From Apis mellifera (taxonomy: Eukaryota > Arthropoda > Insecta > Hymenoptera > Apidae): DNA of 64,000 bases. Where the stretch lies: NCBI RefSeq assembly GCF_003254395.2, contig NC_037644.1, forward strand, positions 14,012,586 to 14,076,585. The letters run 5' to 3'. Numbering within the stretch: position 1 is the first letter of the stretch; every line of letters begins with the position of its first letter. Below are positions 1 through 13,800 of this stretch, piece by piece. A program made the translations under genes and the position numbers. Below the pieces are notes generated by a model. The model saw only the letters and a program-made list of their open reading frames with translations. It was not told the origin of the DNA and searched no databases.

Positions 1-3000
1 GGCCGTTTCTGAATGTCGGGTTCCTTTTCTCCGTGCGTGGACGCAAATAGAGTGAACCGAACGAGTTTGCAAATATGACACGAAGCCGAGACAATGTCGG
101 GTCGCTTACCGTGTCGCGAGAACCCTCGATTCAACGTCGCCCGGTCCATTACGGTCAATTTATCGTTGGACGGTTAAAATCGGTCTCGTTTTTCTTTCAC
201 GCGCGTTCTGTAACGGGGTAACAAATTGTCGGGCTCGCTGGAAATTACTACTTCTACACCCGCCACGCGCGGATTTTAATAGACGCGGATCGGCCGCTTC
301 CGAGGCGAGACCTCCTAACCCAGATAAATCCTCGTCTACGACGAAACCGGACCAACGATTCCCGAGGAAGAAGCTGGTAGACGCGCGGTGATGCGCGGCC
401 AACCGTGACGCGAACCTACTACCTTTTCTTCTCGTTCCGCGTTCTCCATTCTTTTTTCCACCGTTCCAACAACGACACTTTCTTCTCGCGTCGTTTCCCC
501 TTTCGAGGAAAGCGATCTCGCCGACCAAACGACCCCTTTCCACAGGAAAATCCCTTTTCCTCATCTTCAACTTCCTCCCTAATCGAATCGTCCACGCGCG
601 TATAGAAAACGAGGAATAAACGTGGTAACAATTTTTGGGAAACGTAATCGAGCAACGATTATCCATCCCGTAGAAATGTAGAAATCATCCGACCCATAAA
701 CCTGGCTCCGCGCGCGATATCCGTTCGAAGAACCGTTCTAATCGCCATACGTTCCACATTCGAGAGTTCACGCTCACGCTCCTATTCTTTATTTTTTTTT
801 TTTTTTTTTTTTTCTATTCCTTTCACGCGGCCCTCTATCGCGAGCGTAAAATCAACAAGAGCAATCAAAATAATGGCGGCTCGTTACCGGCGCTCCTCGA
901 TTCGACGGAAGACGAGTCGTCCCTGACGGACGCGTGGACAGCGTCCATTCTATTTTAATCGGCCGGTTAACGAAGCAACGGCTAAGCCCATTGTCAGCGA
1001 CGCCTCTCGATGCTCGGTCTGTCTCCTCGACTCCTCGTATAATTACACCCTACGATTGAATGGAACGCTTGCTTGGGCGCGCGCGTGCGCCTCGCTTTCA
1101 CACGGCCACAAAAGCGTCGCTCCAACCTTTTTTAACCCGCGTTCCTCGGAAACCCCGTTCGGCGCGACCGGCTCGTCACTCGTCGCGGCCGTGAGAGCGG
1201 AGAAAAGCGAAGAAAACGGTCCCCGATGATGGAGGAACGCGCGATAATTGTCATTCTCGTTAAACTCGATACAGGGATCGGCCATTTCGACCATCTTTTA
1301 CGATTGTATTGGGAGGGATTTACGTTCTCTTCTTATTTTCTTCGGTTTCTTATTACGAGATATAGATATAGTATCCTCCTGTCTTTTTTTCCCCTGTATT
1401 TTTTCCCCTTTTGCGGGCAACGAAACGAAGAAAGTAACGAATAGCACGATATAAACGAGAAAATTAATCCAACAGTGGTCAATTATGAAGGAGTTCTATG
1501 AAGCACTTTCGTACTTACTCAAAATGGATAAATCGAACGACAAACTCGACGAGAAAATAAAGAGGGATTGGGATGGTTTGGATTATTCGTGAAAATTGTT
1601 CGTGCGATCGAGAATAGAATTTTTCATCGGTGCAGCGTGGAAGGAAAGATAAGGACGTTTTCTTTAGATTTATCCGGGCAGGACGCGGGATCGAGAGTGG
1701 ATCGCGAAATTCGTGGATCCATTATCCCGTTTGACGGGCGCTGTGCATTAAGCAGCGTGCACACGATCGCGGTTACGACCTTGTGACCGTGACCCTCTGC
1801 TCGTACGGGAGAAGCATCGGTGGTTCGCCACACTCGACGGCCCTGAGATCAACTTCCACCAACGTGCTCGTAGACTCGGGGGCTGTCGGCCGTTACTCAC
1901 CTGTTTTCACCGTCGAACGCGCTCGCTCTCCCCTCGGTCGCTTCTTGCTTCTCGCTTTTCCTCCTCGCTTCCTTCGCTATTAAGGATCGTGCACACCGCG
2001 CGCACCGCTCGTCTCGAAAAACGCTTCCCCCCTCCTTTCGCGAACAAAGATCGCCCCTTCGTTTCCACCTTCGTTTCTTTTCGATATTTTTCGCGTATAT
2101 CGATACGAAACTCCGTTTCTCCCCCACTCTCTCTCTCTCGTTTCTCGTTTTCTCCTCTCCCTTTCCGTCGACCAGGTATCGTCCAGGTGTATCTCGTATT
2201 CACCCGGTACTCGTTGCCTACGTTCAAGGTTGAATTTATACCACGACCACTGGTCGCGGCTCGTCTTCGAACGCGCTTTTATAAAGGGTTAAACTACGTT
2301 TATCCTTTATTCAACCTGCTCTCTTTGTTCCCGCCTGTGTTTCCATATGTAATAAAGAAGCGTTGTTATTATCGTTATCCCAACCCGGCTGAAATCGCGC
2401 GATTTAACGAGGACTATCTATTCGGTCTCGTAACGCGATCTTCCCCGCCTCGTTACGACGGCGATATATTTTGGGAATCGCCGGAATCGACGATTCCTCC
2501 ATTTTTACGATTCCTCTCCCTCAGAGATCAAGCATCTTTCGGTGGACCGTATTTGATCGCGAATACAGGATTTGTACGCGAATTCGCCGATAACGATCAT
2601 CGCGATCGAGGAAGAAAACTCGAGGGGGAACGCGAGCGAGCGGGAGTGGAACGAACTGGTAGCGATTTATCCGCCCGCGCGAATTACCGTTTCCGCTTTC
2701 TCGGTCGATATTATCGTGACGCAACTCGATTATAACGCGCCTCCTCCGTTCCTCAACGTCGAGTACAATATCCGCCTATACTTTCCGTGGAACAACAACA
2801 ATACCACAGAGACGGAAAATTTCGCGATCGATATTATTTAGGTGCGAACGCTTCGACGCTCGATTCGTTTCGAGAGTTCGTTTCGTTATCGATGCGCGTC
2901 GAACGGTCACACGGTGTGTACACGGTATATGTATATATATATACGTAGAAATACGGAGTGACGGAGGCAAGAGTATCGGCGGAGCAAAAGGATCGAAGCG

Positions 3001-3930
3001 CAAGAAAGGCAACGCGAAGGAACTCGAACTCGAGCGCGCAGGGTTAGGAGAGAGAGAGAAAAGGGAACGGCGGACAGTTGGCATTGGTACACCGCACCGC
3101 CGCTACGTGCTTTTATTGCGAGGAGGATGTTGCTCGATCACGTCGATTGACGCGTGTAGTTTTATTCCCCGTAATAATCGTTAAGATCCTCTCCCGTCCA
3201 TAATAGAGACGCGACGGCCAACAATCGACGATCCCTCGCTTTTTATCTCGTCCCAGTCGTATCGAAAAACCGATAAATATATATATATATCGCGCTGGTG
3301 ATCGATAATTACAATAACCTCTCTCTCTCTCTCTCTTTCTCTCGTCCGTGTCACCGCGCGTAATCGAATCGAATACCGATCCACATCGTAGGCCAAGTCG
3401 ATACAACTTCTTTCGAATAGATAGATGGATGGATAGATGGATAAATAAATAGACGGTCGTCTGTTTTCGCTGCGTCGACGCTCCCCCCTCCCTGCCGTCG
3501 ATCGTCAACGATCGAGAAGCGGCGAGGGTGTTGGGTGGCGTGGTTATCGGGATAAACAAGAGGAGAGAGGTGGCGAGGGAGGGGAGGTGGAAGAAGGCAC
3601 GGGAAGAAGAGGAAGAGGGTAGCGTCTCCTCACAGGTGTCGCTTCGGAGCGCTACCACTCGAGGCCACATTTGCCGTTGGTACCGTGAACGCGAGCGTGC
3701 GGCGGGCCGATGCACCGGCGCCGGTATTCCACATCGAGCGTGCGTTCGACGTCACTCCGGAATATCCTGCCAGTGCGGTAACGAGCGAGTCCGGACGCGC
3801 GCGCGCGTGCAACACGCCACTTTCCGCCGCCCCGCTCGCGGCGGATCACGACTCGCGCACTCCAGCACGTCGAGGGGGAAAAGCGGCGGCGGGCCGATCT
3901 CCGACTTTCCAACCATCGGCGTTCCGTGGC
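1..3930. other. No supported gene; CpG-rich non-coding DNA
   Basis: I see no exon I can defend here. The stretch is CpG-rich and carries a 22-base T run (792-813), a TA repeat (about 3276-3290) and a CT repeat (about 3321-3345). Long open frames exist, notably 1989-2735 on the + strand, but that one has no early ATG, overlaps open frames on the minus strand, and is made largely of CpG-containing codons and pyrimidine repeats. The region could be upstream flank of the gene whose first coding exon is at 4887, or an intron of a neighbour outside the window. Confidence 0.5.
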
Positions 3931-3936
3931 TCGGAG

Positions 3937-4058
3937 GGAGAGAGAGAGGGAGAGAGAGAGAGAGAGAGATGCGCGCGTGTCGCGATCCAAAAGTGGCTCG
4001 CAGCGTGGGATCGTCGCGAGGCTATACTCGCGGTATTCGGCTTCGTGATGGCGGCCGC
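3937..4058. promoter_or_regulatory. GA-repeat tract followed by a Pho/YY1-like motif
   Basis: A nearly pure GA repeat (about 3937-3969) is followed within about 80 bases by ATGGCGGCC at 4048-4056, which overlaps a GCGGCCGC sequence. In insects, GAGA factor binds GA repeats and Pho (YY1 family) binds cores of the GCCAT/ATGGC type. The pair lies about 0.9 kb upstream of the first coding exon of the gene starting at 4887, and a second GA-rich tract is at about 4635-4653. That combination fits a promoter or Polycomb-type element, but it is motif reading only, and GA repeats are common throughout this window. Confidence 0.3.
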
Positions 4059-4716
4059 TCGTGACCGTCCGCGCGAAAACTTCCGGCTCGGCCCACGAAA
4101 TACGAGATCGGCTTCGTCGACGAGACTGCGTTGACAGGAAGGAAGGAAGGAAGGAAAAGAGAGACTTTTGCACGTCGAATATCATCGTCTGGTGCGAAGC
4201 GGATACACGGCGAGAAGGGGAACACCGTTAAGCAGCGAAAATTGGAAATTTCGTGGAAGAGAATCGGCGAAAAGTACGGAGGGACGCGTCGACGCGGACA
4301 CGGAGGAGGTAAGGCGACGATCGTTTGGACCGGAGGGGACGGGAGGACCGGTCGCGCGCAGTTGGCCGCACCACTGTCACTCGTGCACGCGCGCGTCGTT
4401 ATGTAATCCGCTTCGCGTGATCACGCGCGCTCCAACGATCCGAAAATCGCCATTAAATTTTCGCCCAATTTCTCTCCTCTCTGTAAAACCGATTCCTGGG
4501 AAACGTTACGAGCGAGTCGTCCGTTCCATGCTGCTTCGAAATATAATCGTTACGAAGATAGGATACGAACATCGATCCAATCATCCGAACCGAGAGATTA
4601 TTCTCTCTCCGTAGTTCGATGCTCGGTTAATCAACGAGAGAAAGAGAGAGAGAGATCGGCATCATCGCGAGAAACTTGACCGATCCGTTAGAGGTTAAAG
4701 GCTGTTACACACCGCC

Positions 4717-4794
4717 ATGAGACCGCGTCCGAGCGTAAACGTCGCGGCATCATCGACGTTTCTCGACGTTCGAGAGTGGACGAGGGTGCGGTGA
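4717..4794 (+). other. Possible upstream ORF ahead of the 4887 start
   Basis: An ATG at 4717 with a good context (G at -3) opens a 25-codon frame ending at TGA 4792-4794, 92 bases before the main start at 4887. If transcription begins upstream of 4717, ribosomes would meet this frame first, and it could limit translation of the main protein. It is in a different frame from the main ORF. Whether it lies in the 5' UTR depends on the transcription start, which the sequence does not settle. Confidence 0.3.
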
Positions 4795-4886
4795 GGAAGA
4801 AAGAAAAAAGGGAGAAGGAGAAAAAGAGAGAGAGGGAGAGGGAGAGACGAAAGGATCGACGACGGAGCGAGGGTGAGGAGGCAGAT

Positions 4887-5041
4887 ATGGATGACAAGGT
4901 GCAGAATGGAGTGGAGGCCGAGCAGTGGCTCCCAATGCTGGAGAAGGGAGAAAAGAGAGCGAGCTCGGTGGGCAGCGGAGCGTTCAGGTTCATCCGCACG
5001 CGCACGAGTATCCGGCGGGAATTGAAGAGACAGTGCAACAG
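4887..5041 (+). CDS. First coding exon of an unidentified gene (MDDKVQNG start)
   Basis: The exon encodes 51 residues plus two bases of the next codon. The start is ATG at 4887 with G at -3; it is the only ATG in an open frame that extends upstream through a purine-rich, probably 5' UTR, stretch. The exon ends in a consensus donor (AACAG, then gtaagaaa). The peptide begins MDDKVQNG, is acidic at first, then turns strongly basic (around RTRTSIRRELKR, residues 37-48) with a KRASS motif that resembles a PKA site. The AG/ phase 2 end matches the acceptor at 21062 and gives an R-S junction. I do not recognise the family. A compact first exon followed by a giant intron is typical of insect neuronal or signalling genes, but that is only a general expectation. 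Confidence 0.68.
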
Positions 5042-7801
5042 GTAAGAAAACACGGACCCGGTTCGGAAGAGGCACGGCCCGTAAAATTACACCTGTTATG
5101 CGAGGTAATGCGTAGAAACGTACGCGCGATCGTATTGCGTTATTTCGTAATATTTTCTCCTCTTTTTCTTTTTTCTTCTTTCTCTCTAGTAGGGCAATTT
5201 AACGCCCTTCCGATTAAATCGCAAATGGCGTAATTACCGCTTCGCAATTGGTAACGATTCTTTCCAAGTAGGTTTCAAAATTTTATCGGATAACGCACGT
5301 GTACATATATTAACACGATCGAGGTTTGCAATTTTATATCCATTAGCAGGAATAGAAAAGGAATTTCACGGTTTCGAAAATACGTAGGCCGCGATCCTCG
5401 AAACTGGCAAAACGTATGAAATTAAAATCAAGAGACCGTTATAAAACTTATTAAGGGTTCCACGAGCCGTGACGAAAAACGTTGGCACGATAAACTCCTC
5501 GTAGCCTAAAACTCCCAACGCTCGATCTTTCAAATTATTCGTATCATCCGCCTTCGTCCTCCAATATTCTCTCCTTCCTGAGTAACCGCGATCGCATCGC
5601 AAGGTCGCATCCATCGAATAACGGTATATCCGAATTCGTTGCCTCGAAACGAAACGTCGCGACGTAAATCGTCCCTAGGATCGTCGGTGGCAATCCACCA
5701 CGATCATCATCCCAACGCTGTCGCCTAATCCGCTCGCCGCAGAGTCGTCTCTCCTTAAGATTCTTCGGATTATAGCAACGGTATAGCAACCGGTTGATCG
5801 AAGCAGGAAGCGATCCGCAGAATTCGCGGTCCTTGCGGTGCGTGAGAAGGATCCGCTAATAGTCGAGCGTGGAATCCGCCGGGTTCGCGATCCCAAACAC
5901 GAATCATCGTTCGAGAAACGTCAAAGTGTATCAAAACACTCTCTCTCCTTTTCACAAAAAACTCGATTAGTCGAGCGTTCCACCTCTTTTCCGTATTGGG
6001 AACGTAACAAAATCCTGTCGAAATTAAACTTTCCTTAGCAATCCGATCTCCCGCGCAGATCAACGGGAGAACGTTAAGTCTAGTCGGGCGAGATGGGATT
6101 TATTCGGAACACGAAAGCGTTATTGATTCGCCTCGGCCCTTCCACCGAACCTCGTTGTTCCTACGACACGCTTGTTACCGTGTCGTACCAATTTACGATG
6201 TCCTTCGCGCTATGTTCCATCGTGTGAATCGTTTATCGGCCGTCCCGTCGCGGGAATAGTTCCGTCGTGTCGAAGTAAATCACGGGGCTACACGCGCCTC
6301 GCGAGTTCTTCCTTCGTTCTTCACCCGAAAAAATCTCCTTCCCCCTCCCTCTCCATCTAAATCATTCTTTCGTTTCGAATCGCGTGGGCGTGAACGTTTC
6401 GAAATACTACGAAACGGTAGGAGAGCGCGTCGTATATATCATCGATACTTGAATTACGGTAATTGCACCGAATAAAAAAAGAGAATACAAATAGAAAAAC
6501 TCGAGGGATTAAAATAGTGTTCGATAAATGCTGGATAAATAATAAATAATATTCCCTTCGAAACGGAATAAACGGGTTTCGGTTCGATTCGCGGCTTAGA
6601 CCCTCGTCTCGAGAAGCGCGCCTCTTGTGACGCGGTGGCCTGGTCCTCTTAAGGAAAGAGGAAGAACTGTTCTCTTTGAGAGGGGAGCAGGATCGAAGAC
6701 GGAAAGAATCGCCGCGATATATTCCGCGTTTTAACGTTGAGCCGGATCGAGCGAAACGGGGAGTGGAGGTTGGCCGAGGGGGCCCCCGTCGCGCATAACA
6801 AGGCCCTCCGCCGACTTTGGCCCTGCACCGTCGTCCACGCGAGGGACACGCACACACGCGTGGCCACGCACCGACGACCGACACGACTCGAAGGAACCAC
6901 CGCGCCGTTCCAACACTTCCGTGTTGTACGACTAATGAATCGCCTTCTCTTTCTTCCCCCCTCCATCGGGCCGCGCTTCCTCCAATCAACCGGCGTGCGC
7001 GCATATATTTATCGCCGCTATCGATTCGACCGATACCGGATTTCATCCGCGTTCCTCGCCCGTGCTTTTCGACAGCCTCCGCTGTCCACTGTCCGCGAGG
7101 ATCCACGAGGACCTCGTCCCGTGTAGCTTATGTAGATTACGTTCGAGGGGTGCATTTTCAATCGAGTCATTTGACAGTATAATGGAGGGTCGAACAAGGA
7201 GGAACGGAACAGGTGAAGAACACCGTTGAATAAACAAAAGTGGAGATTCGATTCGTCTCGAGGTCGTTAGTCGGATTTTAATTCCAACGATTCTCGCCTC
7301 GCGACACACTTCTCGCCAGTTTTTTGATTTTCTTTGTATCTCTTCGTGTTATTTCCTTGATTTTATTTCTTCGAAACGAACCTGTCTACGCGTGAATTTT
7401 ATCGGTGAAGGAACGTGAGAAATGAATCGAGAATCCTATGCGCAGCGATTAGGGAAAAAGTAAGGCGACTGGAGTAAGTTCGTTTAACGAAGCTTCCGTT
7501 TATGTAAATCACGCTTTAACGAGGCTTCGATCGAGGCTCGATTAATCACGCATAACAGCGCGAATAAGGAAACGATCGATGCGAGACAGATTTTTCCAAC
7601 GGATTTAACGATACAACTTCGTTTATTTTATACGAATATATCTCCTACTACTTTTTTCATTAGAAGCAGATTCAATTTTTCGAATTACGTTCATCTATCC
7701 TCCGAAGATAAAGTTAAGATACGAATATCTTCGTATCGAATAACAGTCGGCTCGACGAAACGAAGCGCTCGTCGCGGATCCTCGAAGAACGAAACGAAAA
7801 G

Positions 7802-7832
<31 letters not shown>

Positions 7833-10800
7833 GAGATCGATTTAATAAACGAAAGATCCGGGTTCTGGTCGCGGCGTAGCGATATCTAGGTCCGAGCGAG
7901 ACGTTTTTACGTAACCGGTACAGGCCGGTACGTAAAGGCATTGTTGCATTCGATTTTGCATTCCATCGGGAACAAATTGGAAAGGAATCGCGGCTCGGAG
8001 GACCGTTGGCTCGTCGCGTCGGTGTCGCGATCCCACGACGGACAAATCGGTGGCAAACTCCGGATAATGCGTAACGGGTTACGCCAACTTCGGTATCTGA
8101 ATCTCCGTATTCCGTGTACGGTTGACCGGATCCGACCCCGCGCACCACCGCCTCCGCCATCTCCGGCTATTACTCATAACCATTAGGGTTCGGGTTCAGC
8201 TTCACCGATGATATTATCCGATGAAGGGTGATAAGCCGTTTAGACCGTTTCCGTGCGCCTCCTTGTGTGTACGTAGCTCACGTTGCCTCCGCTTGTAATA
8301 AACCGGCAGAGAGAGAGAGAGAGAGAGAGGTTACAGACCGATCCGGATAACCGATAAGCAAGGACGTGCTTATGAAACTTGGCACCTCGCTATCCGCCTC
8401 TGGCATCTTCCATCTCCCCCCGCGCTCTTCGAAATAACAATCCATAAATGCTACATCGGTGTCTATCATTAGTTTACGTAATCGAGTTACAGATCTGCAC
8501 GGGGCCGATTCTTGACGTTGATCGAGCATCGTCTCGCCCCGTTTCACTTTGGAAACGTTCCGTTTCCTCTCGGTTCAATGGAACCAGCCGCTTGTTTCGG
8601 TTCGACTTCGACCGATTCATGCCTCCTCGAACGGAACAGTTTGTATGATATCGCGCAAGATATCATCGAGACACTTTTTCCTTTTTCCCGCCACGAATCG
8701 ATCCACGCGGGATCCTGTCGCAACGCCACAGTGTACGTATAGTATTCTTATTGGAAGATGCGCGCACGGTTACGCACGGTGATAAATGGTACGCGATTCC
8801 TCCTCCTCCTCCTCCTTCCCGCCCTTGACACCGCTCCTTCTCGACGTCCCACGGTCGATGTCGTTCTCCCACCGTTCTCGCCTCGGGGGAGGAGAACGCG
8901 CATGGCATCGGGGAACGACGTCCCCGACTTCCTCGTACACCGAATAAACGACGCGTAACGCTGCTATTCCTCGAGGGGAGAGACTCGAGAATCATTCTAT
9001 TCTCGCGGTGAAAAGATGAAAATCGTCCATCTTCCTTCCTCTCGATTCGCAAAATGGAAAAAGAAAGAAAGAAAACGGCGAATTTCGTTTCCCCGAATAT
9101 ACCCGATTCTCGCTCCGTCTCTCGAACGCCCACGCGCGGCGACGAGCGTTGTTTCCACGATAAACTCCAACCATCCAATTCGATACGTTCTAAATGACGA
9201 AAGACGAGTGTCGCAATCGTTGCAACGCGAGCTTTATAAGGGAGGGATATATTTTTCCCCGACGCGGAGGCCGACGTGACACGAAAACCCGACCAACGAA
9301 TTCTCTCTCGAAGGATATCCTTGACATTTAGCCGGAACATTGTTATTATACTCTCGTTACCCTCATTTTCTCTCGTTGCTCTTAACACGAGGGGAGGAGA
9401 GGAGAGGAAAGAGTGGCGTCCTATAGATACCTAACCTATCTACCACCACCATCATCGTCTTCGCGCGGAAAGACCGAAGACAGAGGCTGTGCGTGCCTCG
9501 CGTTGATTACGCGTGTACCGTTATCAACGCGAGGAGGATCCGCTCGTAAGAAACGGCGAAGGAACACCGGTCCTTGATAAATAAGATCGGGAACGAGCGC
9601 GTCTCCTCGCCCTTCCTCCACGCCGTCGTTTCGGTGGTCTTCAAAGGAAAGCGATGACTCGAGATAACGGGCAAAACTGGCTCGGGAGGTAGCCGCGAAC
9701 CCGTTCGATTAACCACGTTCCCACGTGTGTGTGTGTACATGTGTATATATATATATGTATACACACGAGGTGTTGGCAAAGTCGAAGAAGCGGCGAAAGG
9801 GGATGGGAAAAATATCGGAATCGTGGAGGAAAATCGGTTGGGCGGGTTTTAGAGCGAACGATATGGTTTGTTCGCCTGCTATGGGATCGGGAGAAATTCA
9901 CAGGCGATCGAGCGGGCGGCGAGTATCCGCGGGAACCGATAATGGTTCTCGAGGAGGTTTCAGGTTCAGTGGAGTACTGGCTCCTGACGGGGAGGGTCGG
10001 ATAAAGATCTAAATGCCTGCATAGCCGTATGTACGGCACGCCGAGGAAGATCCTTAAATACTGGCAAGGTAACGAAGGTAAAGGTTTCTCGTGACGTCCG
10101 CTTTGGTGCCGGAGCCGTCAGGGGTCAGTGAGCGCTTCGCTCGGCAAACCCGATCGCTCACCTCCTCCTCCTCCTCCTCCTCCTCCTCCTTCTCCTTTTC
10201 CGTGCGCTATGTTTTCCACTCGCCAAAGGGGACTCCCGACCAATATTCCGCTACGCGATTTATCGCCTAGCCTCGGGTCCACGGATTCCACCGAGTGGAA
10301 ACTATTAAGCGCGACTCGGACCAGGCAGCGAATCTTTTACGGGAAAACGTGTAATTCTAAATTTTACGAATCCTTTGGGGAAAAAAGGGATCTCGATTAT
10401 TTAATTCCCTAATATTTCCACGCATCGAGTATATGTATTTGTGCAATTTGCATTTCGAAAAATATGGATGGATTTGTCGACTTAATTTATCTTCCGAGCG
10501 AATAAGTACGAGAATATTACGCGATCAAATCGTGGCTATGTCTGCCAACTTTCTAACGCCCGCCCACTTGAACGTCCCATTTAAGGTATCATCTGGACGC
10601 CTCGTGCTTGCTCGCCGGTTGCTTCTCGCGATTTCTCGTTTAGCGAAAACGTTTCGAATTCAAAATGATGCGTCTTGAAATTTTATTCCGATTTCAACAA
10701 CCGTTTCGTCGCCATTTCGACTTTCGAATCTTCACTTTCGATTAATTAACGAGCAACTTCGAATCTTTCGAATTTTAACTTGGACAAGATATACTCGATG

Positions 10801-13800
10801 GATATAACGGAGTAAGGATGTAATAAATTAACAGATGTTTCCTAAATTTCGAATATTATATTCGTAAATATTCTAAAGATGGTACGTTTTCAGAATTGTA
10901 TCAGGATCGCGATAACTGTATCTATCGATTAAATAACGAAGAACTCGATCCACACGAGTCATTTTATCCTAATTAGTCTTACCGACACGTTACTCTACAC
11001 CAGAGAGTTTGAACAGCGACGCAATCGGCTTAACGAGAACCCTATTGCGATTGTTAATAGGATTTTTCTTACGTTACTGCCTTGCCAGACGAGTCTCCAA
11101 CCTTTCCACGCGTTTCAATCTATTGCGACGTACGCGGATAAAGCTCGTACCAAATCGAGTACAACGCGTAAACTTGGGCCAAATAAAATCTTTGCCGTCT
11201 CGTACAAGTTTCGACATTTCTCGCTTTTTCCTCTTCATTGACTCAGAGCTAATGGTATCTCTGTTAAATAAAATCCACTTTCCTTCACCTTTACCCTTCC
11301 TTTGTTCTCTTCATCCTTTCGTCGCGATACCAAATACGCGATACTGATTAACTCGCAATCGATCCGTTTTATCGAACCGATACTTTTCCCTCTCCGAGTC
11401 GATCTCTCGAAACGGAAGTTTCCCCGTTGGCCAGCTACCTCGCGTCATCCGGCACCGCATCACGATCTCGGCGGATTCGACCCGACCTCGTGAACCCACG
11501 CCTCCACCCATACTCCACACTCGGCTAGAACTCGTGTAAAAGGATCCCAGGTTCGTGCGGTGCCGCTTCCATTCGCCCTTCCATCGCGATCTCGCGGGAA
11601 ATGGAGCACGCCGCTCGATTATATTCCACCGAGGTCGAACGCCGCCCGTCTTCTTCCACTCGACTCTCTCTCTCTCGCATCTCTCGGATCGCGCCGCCTC
11701 TCGTGCCACTGTTATCCAACGGGAACCGTTTTCCCGTGTAAATTCAATTAAAAATGAACCGACCTCGATCGTTCGCTTTACCGCGCCACACGGCTACGGT
11801 AACGCGATACATCGCTCGGTCGCCGTTACGCCAATTTCCGACGGATTACAGTGAAATCGCTGGCATAACTGCGGCTCCATCGCAGTTTCTTGTCGCGTTA
11901 AGCGATTCGATGTTACGTATTATCGCCTCGTTTGCCGCTTATTATCCTTCGCCCCTCGGTTAACGCGTTACGTACCACTTTCCATCCAATTTTCCATTCG
12001 CACCGCGTCCATGGATTTATATATATATATATATATAGCTTCGAGAGTGACTCGAAGGGATTAATTCTCGATGACAACGGTGTATTCGTATTCGAAAAAT
12101 ATTCCCCGTGTACAAATCGTCTCTTAACGAGCGTAAAATATCATTACACTTTGATCTCTTCATCTCCGTTCGTTCTTTTATTTCGACGTATTTTTTTCTT
12201 TTCTTTTCTTTTTTTTTTTTTCGCGAAACGCTCGAGTAACGCTCGAGTTCCTAAGCGCGGAGGAGATCGCGTGATCCATTTGTGTATAGTTATTCCCAGG
12301 GCGAAGAAACGTTATTAATCTTCCCTTCGATGCACTCGAGAGACTGTCGACGCCGAGAACTATAGCATCGCGTTTCCGCCTCGACCTCCCGAGGGTCGAG
12401 GTCACCCGCGTAATTTCACCTAAACAAATCGACGTGCCTCGCGCGCTATCCACCCTTTTTCGCGTATCATTTTCCAAGTCGATCGTGCGCGCGCTGTATT
12501 TACTCGCTCCGTTGCATCCATCGTCTCTCCTTCCAAACTTGGAAGGATGCGCAGCTTCGTTCCAACAATCTCGTTGCTCGAATGCGTGGATTAATGACGC
12601 GATTAATTCACTTTTTCTCTTAACGGAGTTGAAGAAAAATCGAGAAGTCCTTAAGACGATGAAAAATAGGAATTTTCAGATTCTCTTCAATCTCTCGAGA
12701 TTGAGAATCGTAGGATCTTTATCGAACGATACATCTCTATCGAAAAGTTCGCTTTCACGCTCGTGCTCTCGATCTCCGGGAACAATTCTTTTCTTAGCAC
12801 CGTTTCCCCAAGTCGTGCCTATTTCACAATCACGACGTTAATTCCAGAAACGGTCCGCGAAGCGAGAGAGTCTCGCCGACACAACCACTTGTCATCCACT
12901 TAATCGACATAGCGCGCCGGATCGAATTTTTTCGAGAGCGGGACACGACCGAGCTTCCACAGCCGCAGCCCCAACGACCTGAAAGTAACCGAGAGTAATG
13001 AATATTTTATAAGGATAGAGAGTCAACCTTCCAACCTTCCCACTTTTTCTCTCCCCGATATCCTTCCGTTCCGTTTCCTTTCCAAACCCCTCCCCCCCCC
13101 CTCCGTGCACGCGTATCGCTGTGGCGTGATTGCTACGTATTTCACGCCGGGCTCATTTCAATCGAGCATTATCGTGCCGGAGAAACCATAACGAGCCCAC
13201 GTCGCTGCTCGCCTTTGCCTCGAACCGGCCTCTCCGACCCGTACAGTCCTTGTGATACAATAACCCTGATGATCCCGAGAACCTGGCGAAAACTTTCTTT
13301 CCTTTCCTTATCCCATCCAAGTAATAATCCACCGCGAAATTTTTCGAAGCGCGTCGAATTTTTCGTGTCGCGTCGAAAAAGAAGAAGAAGAAGAAACGAA
13401 AGAGAAGAGTTCGCGATTGAAACGTACTCGTGGACGGGAGTGTACGCGTACACGTGTACCGTGCGATGCTCGGACCAAGGTGTAGCCCCGTGGTTGAGAA
13501 AAGGACCATAAGACACGTATGTTTATATCGCGGCGCACCGCGTTACGTGGGGTTGGGCACCCACGGCGCGCATGTTACGCTCGCGGAAATGTATGTATAC
13601 ACATCGGCTACGCGTTCCTGCTTACACGCCGCGTAAGCTGCAACCCGCCGTTCGATATAATACACAAGCGTTATATCGTTCTTGCGATTACGCTATGCGC
13701 GAGAACTCCGCTTCTTCCCGGCGGCAAACGCTTCCCTCTCTCTCTCTCTCTCTCGGACGCCTACCGAATTTATTCACCCGAGGTGACTAGCTCTACGGTA

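Noticed and set aside
1989..2735. A 248-codon + strand open frame
   Set aside because: It opens at a non-ATG codon, has no early ATG, runs through pyrimidine repeats, overlaps minus-strand frames and has no recognisable domain or splice context.
8758..8958. Signal-peptide-like Leu run after ATG 8758
   Set aside because: The leucines are encoded by a CTC/TCC repeat; no donor or conserved context follows.
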